The position numbers were made by a program, and so were the translations under genes. Positions 59,110 to 64,000 of a stretch of DNA of 64,000 nt are shown in pieces. How positions within the stretch are numbered: position 1 is the first letter of the stretch; each line of letters begins with the position of its first letter. Source of the stretch: Halobacterium zhouii (GTDB taxonomy: Archaea > Halobacteriota > Halobacteria > Halobacteriales > Halobacteriaceae); contig NZ_CP089593.1 of the NCBI RefSeq assembly GCF_021249405.1, positions 496,001 through 560,000 on the forward strand. The letters run 5' to 3'. The notes beneath the pieces were generated by a model. The model saw nothing but the letters and a program-made list of their open reading frames with translations, was not told the DNA's origin and made no database searches.

Positions 59110-59994
59110 ATGACGAGCCTCGGGGAAACCTACGACCGCCGCGCGGGGGAGGCGAGCCAGCGCCGCGTCTACCTCGGCACCGGCCTGTTCGCTGCTGGCG
59201 CGCTCCTCGTGGTGGGGGGTATTCTCGCGGGCGCGACTGGACTGCTCATCACGAACGGCTTCGGGCCCTACGAGAGCCGGGAGATCGCGGGCATCCTCGC
59301 GGGCCTGGGCATCCCAGCGGTGTTCGTCGGCATCTTCTCGGTGCTCCCGGCGAACCAACTGCAGCGCGCCGCCGCGGCCGTCGGCTCCGGACTGGCGGTG
59401 CTCGGCGTGATGTTGTTCCGCGCCGCGTACCCCGAGAACTGGTACGCGGGCGCGACGAGCGTCCCGTCGACGGAAACGCTGGCGTTCGTCGTCGTCTACT
59501 TCGCGGGCATCATCACGACGTTCTGGTGTCTGTTCACCGCCGTGGCGACGTTCAAGACGCGCAACGACCCCGGCGGAACGGTGACGCTCACCGTGACGAA
59601 GGACGGCGAGACACACACCGTCGAGGTACCCGCGGGCAACGTCGAGAGCGCGCGCGAAGCGCTCACCTCCGGTAGCTTCGGTGGCGTCGGCGTGTTCGGC
59701 GGCGTCGAGGACCCCGAGCAACAGACGCGCGCGAACACTGCACAGCCCGACCCGTCGCCCGGCCCGGCGTCCGCGTCCGTCTCCGACGGCGGCGCGACCA
59801 GCCAGGACATCACGTCCCCACTCGACGAGGAGATGGTCGACGACGACGCCGCTGTCGGCCCGGACGAGTACTGCGGGAACTGCACGCACTTCGACTACGC
59901 CGAGACCGGCGACGGCATGCAGCCCTATTGTGGCCTCTACGACGAGGACATGGACGATATGGAGGCCTGCGAGTGGTGGGAGCCGAACAACTGA
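59110..59994 (+). CDS. Membrane protein with C-terminal cysteine-rich domain (DUF7139-like)
   Basis: The 294-residue protein has an N-terminal soluble start (MTSLGETYDRRAGEASQRRV) and four membrane helices in the first 165 residues (for example LFAAGALLVVGGILAGATGL, IAGILAGLGIPAVFVGIFSV). A middle segment has beta structure (TVTLTVTKDGETHTVEVPAG), then a disordered linker. The C-terminal metal-binding-like motif is CGNCTHFDYAETGDGMQPYC followed by DDMEACEWWEPN. I recall haloarchaeal homologues as DUF7139. The terminal Cys cluster may bind zinc or iron. The function is unknown. Confidence 0.78.
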   Translation: MTSLGETYDRRAGEASQRRVYLGTGLFAAGALLVVGGILAGATGLLITNGFGPYESREIAGILAGLGIPAVFVGIFSVLPANQLQRAAAAVGSGLAVLGVMLFRAAYPENWYAGATSVPSTETLAFVVVYFAGIITTFWCLFTAVATFKTRNDPGGTVTLTVTKDGETHTVEVPAGNVESAREALTSGSFGGVGVFGGVEDPEQQTRANTAQPDPSPGPASASVSDGGATSQDITSPLDEEMVDDDAAVGPDEYCGNCTHFDYAETGDGMQPYCGLYDEDMDDMEACEWWEPNN

Positions 59995-60023
59995 ATCTGG
60001 CACTCCCTCCCCGCTGCAGCGTT

Positions 60024-60458
60024 TCAGAACCGGAGTCTCGTTCTCACGTCGTCCCAGTGTGACCCCTGCCAGAACCACTGTCCGCAGTCGCGACACCGCC
60101 ACACGGGACTGACGTCGTCGGGGACGTACTCCGGTCGCGGGGCGTCGCTCGCCACCCGTTCGAGACGCCCGTTGCACGCGCCACACCGCTCGCCGGCAGC
60201 CAGTTCGAGGGACACCCCAGCGTCCCGGAGTTCGCGCAACTGTTCGTCGGTGTCCTTCGAGCGCACGAGAATGCTGTCCGGCGTGCGTGCCGCTAACTGT
60301 TCGTCGCGCGTCAGTAGCACGCGGCCCTCGTCGAGCGCGAGCGCCCGGACGTCGTCGTCCGCTTCGACGTCCCGGTCGAGGCAGTACGCGGCGTCGTGGC
60401 CGCACATCCGCAGGATTCTCGCGAGATCGCCGAGCATCGCGTCGAGGAGAAACCTCAT
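60024..60458 (-). CDS. Mut7-C RNase domain protein with zinc ribbon
   Basis: The 144-residue protein has a PIN-like Mut7-C domain. It begins MRFLLDAMLGDLARILRMCG, with acidic residues at Asp6 and in DRDVEADDDVRALALDEGRV and LLTRDEQLA. A C-terminal zinc ribbon has CGACNGRLERV and WRCRDCGQWFWQGSHW. Mut7-C proteins are predicted ribonucleases, and the ribbon may bind RNA. The gene lies 33 bp downstream of polX on the same strand. Confidence 0.9.
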   Translation of the reverse strand: MRFLLDAMLGDLARILRMCGHDAAYCLDRDVEADDDVRALALDEGRVLLTRDEQLAARTPDSILVRSKDTDEQLRELRDAGVSLELAAGERCGACNGRLERVASDAPRPEYVPDDVSPVWRCRDCGQWFWQGSHWDDVRTRLRF

Positions 60459-60491
60459 CGTGGAGTCACGCCCTGGTGCCGGCCCATGGCA

Positions 60492-62288
60492 TCAGTGCAG
60501 GAACGCGCGGACGCCCTCAGCGTCCCGGGTGTTCAGCACGTCTGCGGCCTCGGCCCACCCGCGACGGGCGGTGTGCACCCCGTACTCGACGTTCGAGAAT
60601 TCGTCCGGGGAGTGGGCGTCGGTGTCGATGCAGATGGTCGCGCCCGCCTCGATTGCGGCTTTCACCATGCTCCCCCAGAGGTCGAGACGGTGGGGGTTCG
60701 CGTTCACCTCCAGTGCGGTGCCGGCCTCGGCGGCCGCCGCGCCGAGTTCGGCGGCGTCGAACTCCATCGCGGGCCGGTTGTTGATGAGGCGCCCCGACGG
60801 GTGACCGAGGACGTCCACGTGCGGGTGTTCGACGGCACGAATCAGGCGCTCGGTCTGGTCGCCGCCGTCGTCGCCGAGGCCGCTGTGCGGACTCGCCACG
60901 ACGACGTCGAGGTCCGCGAGCACGTCGTCGCTCACGTCGCCGACGTTCCCCTCGGCGTCGATGTTCGCTTCCGTGCCGTGGAAGACAGTGATGTCGGCGT
61001 CCTCGCGCACTTGCTCGACCTCCTCGGCCTGCTCCCGGAGCTCCGCCTCCGAGAGCCCGGAGTCGCCGAACACGCCCGGTCCCTCCGCGTGGTCGGAGAT
61101 ACTGACGTAGTCGTGGCCGAACTCGGCGGCGCCCGCGACGAGTTCCGCTATCGTGTTCGCGCCGTCCGACCACTCAGTGTGCGTGTGGAGGTCCCCGCGC
61201 ACGTCCCCAATCTCGAGCAGGTCGGGGAGCGTCCCGTTCTTCGCGGCCTCGATTTCACCCCGGTCCTCGCGCAACTCCGGAGCCATCCACGGGAGGCCGA
61301 GGGCCTCGTACATCGCTTCCTCCGTCTCGCGGGCGAGCAAGTCGCCGACGCGCTGACCCGACTCCGGGTCCTCGACGTCGTCGTCGGACTCCGTCCGACT
61401 GCCCGAGGCGCGTAGCGCCTCGCTGCTGACGTCGAACACGCCGTATTCGTTGACCTTCTTCCCCTGCGCGATGGCGTGGTTCCGGAGCGTGATGTTGTGC
61501 GCCTTGCCCCCCGTGAAGTACTGGAGCGCCGCCCCGAACTCCTCGGGCACCACCGCCCGCAGGTCGATCCGCAGACCGCCGGCGCGCACGCTCGTCTTCG
61601 TCGGCCCGAGGTCGAGGGTCTCCTCGACGCGCTCCCACTCCGTGAGCGCCTCGCCGACCGCCTCCCCGGATTCGGTCGCCACGAGCACGTCCACGTCGCC
61701 GATGGTGTCCCGCCACCGCCGCAGCGACCCCGCTGTCTTCGCCTGTTCGACTGCGTCGTGCGACCGGACGAACTCGAGAATCCCCGCAGCGACCGGCACC
61801 GCGTCCCCGAGCAGTTCGCGCTCCTGGGCCTCCCGCGCGAACTCGATGTGGTCGAGGATGTTCTGCTCGGTTTTCTCGCCGAACCCCGAGACTTCCTGAA
61901 TCTCCCCTGCTTCGGCGGCCGCCTCCAGGTCGTCGAGCGTCTGGATGCCGAGTGCGTCGTACAGTTTCCCGACGGTCTTCGGCCCGACACCCTCCACCGC
62001 CGTGAGTTGTGCCATCTCCACGGGGAGTTTATCGCGTTCGTCTTCCAGTTCCTCGATTTCGCCGGTCTCGACGTACTCCACGACCTTCGACGCGATCGCC
62101 TCGCCGACGCCGCTGACGTCCCGGACCGCGTCCTCGCCCTCCGCCGCGAGGTCCTCGATGGCGGTCGGGTGGTCCCTGATGCTGTCCGCCGCGCGGCGGT
62201 ACGCGTTCGGCTTGTACTCGACGTCCTGGGCCTCCAGCAGGTCGGCGTACTCCTCGAGCACCGCCGCGATTTCGGCGTTCTGGCTCAC
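60492..62288 (-). CDS. polX: Family X DNA polymerase with PHP domain
   Basis: This is a gap-filling DNA repair polymerase. The 598-residue protein begins with tandem helix-hairpin-helix motifs (VSGVGEAIASKVVEYVETGE; VEGVGPKTVGKLYDALGIQT). Next is the nucleotidyltransferase core, with the catalytic aspartates Asp198 and Asp200 in TAGSLRRWRDTIGDVDVLVA and Asp242 in RIDLRAVV. The C-terminal PHP phosphoesterase domain starts DLHTHTEWSDGANTIAELVA and includes HSGLGDDGGDQTERLIRAVE and HPSGRLINNRPAMEFD. Such PolX proteins combine polymerase with 3'-end processing. It is 37 bp downstream of the DUF5788 gene. Confidence 0.96.
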   Translation of the reverse strand: MSQNAEIAAVLEEYADLLEAQDVEYKPNAYRRAADSIRDHPTAIEDLAAEGEDAVRDVSGVGEAIASKVVEYVETGEIEELEDERDKLPVEMAQLTAVEGVGPKTVGKLYDALGIQTLDDLEAAAEAGEIQEVSGFGEKTEQNILDHIEFAREAQERELLGDAVPVAAGILEFVRSHDAVEQAKTAGSLRRWRDTIGDVDVLVATESGEAVGEALTEWERVEETLDLGPTKTSVRAGGLRIDLRAVVPEEFGAALQYFTGGKAHNITLRNHAIAQGKKVNEYGVFDVSSEALRASGSRTESDDDVEDPESGQRVGDLLARETEEAMYEALGLPWMAPELREDRGEIEAAKNGTLPDLLEIGDVRGDLHTHTEWSDGANTIAELVAGAAEFGHDYVSISDHAEGPGVFGDSGLSEAELREQAEEVEQVREDADITVFHGTEANIDAEGNVGDVSDDVLADLDVVVASPHSGLGDDGGDQTERLIRAVEHPHVDVLGHPSGRLINNRPAMEFDAAELGAAAAEAGTALEVNANPHRLDLWGSMVKAAIEAGATICIDTDAHSPDEFSNVEYGVHTARRGWAEAADVLNTRDAEGVRAFLH

Positions 62289-62325
62289 CGCCGGTCACCT
62301 CGCTGTGCGGGTGCGGCGCGCCGAG

Positions 62326-62760
62326 TCATCGCCGAATCCCCTCGTTGTCGTCGTTGCCGAGTGCCTGCTTGAGGAACGAGTACCAGCGCTTCTTGTCGGC
62401 GCGCTCGTTGGCCTCCGCTTCGGCCTCGAGGTCGGTCGCGCCCATGGATTCGAGCGCGTTCAGCGCGCGGTCGATGCCCACCAGCACCTCCACGACGCGC
62501 TCTCCCTCCTCCCGGGAGATATCCCCCTCTTCCAGGGTCTCCCGGCGCTCGATGCGCTCGCGGCGCAGCAGCGTCTTCACTTCGTCGACCTCCTCGCGCG
62601 TGTCCGCCGGGATGGTGTCGCGCTTTTTCACCTCGAAGACGAACGCCCCGAGTTCGAAGCGCTCGCCCTGCAGGTCGATCTCGTCGGGAATCGACGCCCC
62701 CACCGTCGCGGACTCCCGGTCGACCCGTTCGAGGAGTTGCTTGCGCTCGTACTCTTGCAT
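62326..62760 (-). CDS. DUF5788 family haloarchaeal protein
   Basis: The 144-residue acidic, mostly helical protein starts at the ATG at 62760 (MQEYERKQLLERVDRESATV). Segments include IPDEIDLQGERFELGAFVFE, VKTLLRRERIERRETLEEGD and VVEVLVGIDRALNALESMGA. It ends in a basic patch (KKRWYSFLKQALG). I recall this haloarchaeal family as DUF5788. It precedes polX on the same strand (37 bp), so an operon is likely, and the linkage hints at a DNA-related role. Confidence 0.82.
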   Translation of the reverse strand: MQEYERKQLLERVDRESATVGASIPDEIDLQGERFELGAFVFEVKKRDTIPADTREEVDEVKTLLRRERIERRETLEEGDISREEGERVVEVLVGIDRALNALESMGATDLEAEAEANERADKKRWYSFLKQALGNDDNEGIRR

Positions 62761-62931
62761 ATCCGCTGGTACCACCGGAGCGGCCAAAAACACCGTGGCT
62801 GTTTCCGGATGGTTCCGGTGTGCGTTGTGGCGCTGTCGGGATTCTGCGCTCGGTCTCCTGCCTGCCCGTTCGCCCGACGACGCTCTACTGCGACCCCAAA
62901 CGCTTTCGCCGCCCCTCCCTAACGCCCGGTA

Positions 62932-63849
62932 ATGGCGACGTGTGACCGGTGTGGCGAACAGGAGCCGATGCCGTACCGGTGTCGGCTTTGTGGCGGCACC
63001 TACTGTTCGGACCACCGACTCCCGGAGAACCACAACTGTCCGGGGCTGGACGAGTGGGACGACCCGAACGGCGTCTTCGACAGCGGGTTCGACGATAGCG
63101 GCGGCAAGCAACAGCAGCAGGCCGAGGGAAGCGTCGTGAGTCGCGTGACGCCGGACGCGAGCACGGGCGGCCTGTTCGGCTACTTCCGCGGGAACATGAC
63201 GTACGTGTTCCTCGCGCTGATGTGGTTGACGTTCGTCGCGCAACTCATCTTCCAGAGCACCATCGACTCACAGGCGGACGTCGCGCTCTACGAGAGCATC
63301 TTCGTGCTGACGACCACGCACCCGGAGTACGTCTGGACGTGGTTCACGTCCATCTTCGCGCACGCCGGGTTCTCGCACATCTTCGTGAACAGCATCGTGA
63401 TATTCTTCTTCGGCCGTCTGGTCGAGGACTACGTCGGCTCCAGGGAGTTCTCAGTGCTGTTCCTGGCGTCGGGCGCGCTTGCGGGCCTGAGCCAGATACT
63501 CGTCGGGTTGCTTCAGAGCACCCCTGCGGGCGTGGTCGGCGCGAGCGGCGCCGGTCTCGCCATCATGGGCGTGCTCACCGTGCTCAACCCGGGACTGCGC
63601 GTCTACCTCTACTTCATCCTGCCCGTGCCAATCTGGGTGCTCACCGGTCTCTACGCGGTGGTGAGCGTCATCGGCATCGTCGGGCCGAGCATCGCGGGCG
63701 CGAACGTGGCGAACGCGGCCCACCTCGTCGGCCTGCTGATCGGGCTGGCGTACGGCAAGCACGTCGAGGGCCGCGGCCGCACGCCCCGCCAGCTCCAGTT
63801 CGGGGGCGGCGGTGGTGGCCGGGGCGGCCCGGGTCGCGGGCGCTTCTGA
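62932..63849 (+). CDS. Rhomboid intramembrane protease with N-terminal AN1 zinc finger
   Basis: The 305-residue membrane serine protease begins with an AN1-type zinc finger (MATCDRCGEQEPMPYRCRLC, TYCSDHRLPENHNCPG), then a Gln/Gly linker and six or more membrane helices. The rhomboid active-site serine lies in VVGASGAGLAIMG, and its histidine partner in ANVANAAHLVGLLIGLAYGK. The conserved region HAGFSHIFVNSIVIFFFGRL is the L1/TM2 motif. The tail is Gly/Arg-rich (GGGGGGRGGPGRGRF). Rhomboids cleave membrane proteins within the bilayer. AN1-rhomboid fusions are a haloarchaeal speciality. Confidence 0.95.
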   Translation: MATCDRCGEQEPMPYRCRLCGGTYCSDHRLPENHNCPGLDEWDDPNGVFDSGFDDSGGKQQQQAEGSVVSRVTPDASTGGLFGYFRGNMTYVFLALMWLTFVAQLIFQSTIDSQADVALYESIFVLTTTHPEYVWTWFTSIFAHAGFSHIFVNSIVIFFFGRLVEDYVGSREFSVLFLASGALAGLSQILVGLLQSTPAGVVGASGAGLAIMGVLTVLNPGLRVYLYFILPVPIWVLTGLYAVVSVIGIVGPSIAGANVANAAHLVGLLIGLAYGKHVEGRGRTPRQLQFGGGGGGRGGPGRGRF

Positions 63850-63879
63850 GATGACCGCCGTCACCGCGGGTGGTCCGGG

Positions 63880-64000
63880 GTGAACGTCGTCCACCCGGAG
63901 TACCTTCCGGACCCCGGTCGCTCGCGCGAGGAGATGGAGGTACTCCAGCGCGACATCGCGGCGGACGCCGAGTTCGAGGACGACGTTGACTTCGATTCCG
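63880..64000 (+). CDS. Probable endonuclease V, 5' end only
   Basis: A GTG at 63880 opens a frame running off the window (40 codons). The visible residues VNVVHPEYLPDPGRSREEME and VLQRDIAADAEFEDDVDF fit the N-terminus I remember for haloarchaeal endonuclease V (deoxyinosine 3'-endonuclease). The catalytic GVD motif would come later. The start follows the rhomboid stop by 30 bp on the same strand. The assignment is tentative because so little sequence is present. Confidence 0.5.
   Translation, partial: MNVVHPEYLPDPGRSREEMEVLQRDIAADAEFEDDVDFDS

Overview
The window is a gene-dense, GC-rich stretch of euryarchaeal chromosome from an extreme halophile (class Halobacteria). The evidence is the very acidic proteomes of nearly all predicted proteins, archaeal information-processing genes (TFB, archaeal-type MetRS and AspRS, Pth2, TruD, GatB, DUF-type haloarchaeal proteins), geranylgeranylglyceryl phosphate synthase for archaeal lipids, and TTTAAA/TTTAGG-type TATA boxes lying about 25-30 nt before start codons with little or no leader. 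The tfb - rnhA - rosR - ppa neighbourhood resembles what I remember of Halobacterium salinarum, so a Halobacterium-like organism is likely. No rRNA, tRNA, CRISPR array, prophage or complete insertion sequence was seen.

Layout. 1-6.4 kb: truncated GT2 glycosyltransferase, small haloarchaeal protein, two-HTH regulator, an NfeD/SPFH membrane pair and pyruvate kinase. 6.5-14.6 kb: GYD protein, MetRS, VTT/DedA-like protein, aspartate (tyrosine) decarboxylase MfnA, a lipoprotein, an M48 protease and GGGP synthase. 14.6-21.8 kb: a rearranged dipeptide/oligopeptide ABC transporter (two DppB-like permeases on the minus strand, two DppC-like permeases plus both ATPases on the plus strand, and a decayed third dppB between the two dppC genes). 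21.9-28 kb: AspRS, a UPF0175/PIN toxin-antitoxin-like pair, pantoate kinase and phosphopantothenate synthetase (archaeal CoA pathway, to which MfnA supplies beta-alanine), the ThiR-like regulator and dCTP deaminase. 28-37 kb: two Yip1-like membrane proteins, Pth2-TruD, a DUF2103 protein, a membrane-anchored DHH protein with degenerate catalytic motifs, a previously unlisted 50-residue protein, pyrophosphatase, RosR-like regulator, RNase HI operon and TFB. 37-49 kb: PEP synthase, PhzF-like protein, phosphoribosyltransferase, MTA phosphorylase, a KaiC-like protein without a P-loop and the smc-scpA operon. 49-64 kb: GatB, small membrane proteins, DNA topoisomerase I, a 46-residue zinc-ribbon protein, NreA, CPBP protease, DUF302 protein, Mut7-C protein, PolX, an AN1-rhomboid fusion and the start of a probable endonuclease V gene.

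The most unusual signal is not a gene. Three copies of a 160-280 bp palindromic element (41370-41533, 49175-49366, 58705-58980) share conserved terminal boxes and a conserved internal box, while the arms between them differ in sequence but remain complementary within each copy. All three lie in unusually long intergenic regions between divergent genes. This pattern of conserved boxes and compensating arms suggests that hairpin structure is maintained, as in a MITE-like element, a structured RNA or a DNA cruciform. Other points include the eroded dppB, a palindrome around the metG TATA box, an operator-like palindrome in front of the toxin-antitoxin pair, tandem 25-bp repeats after gatB, and two genes too short for usual ORF cut-offs.
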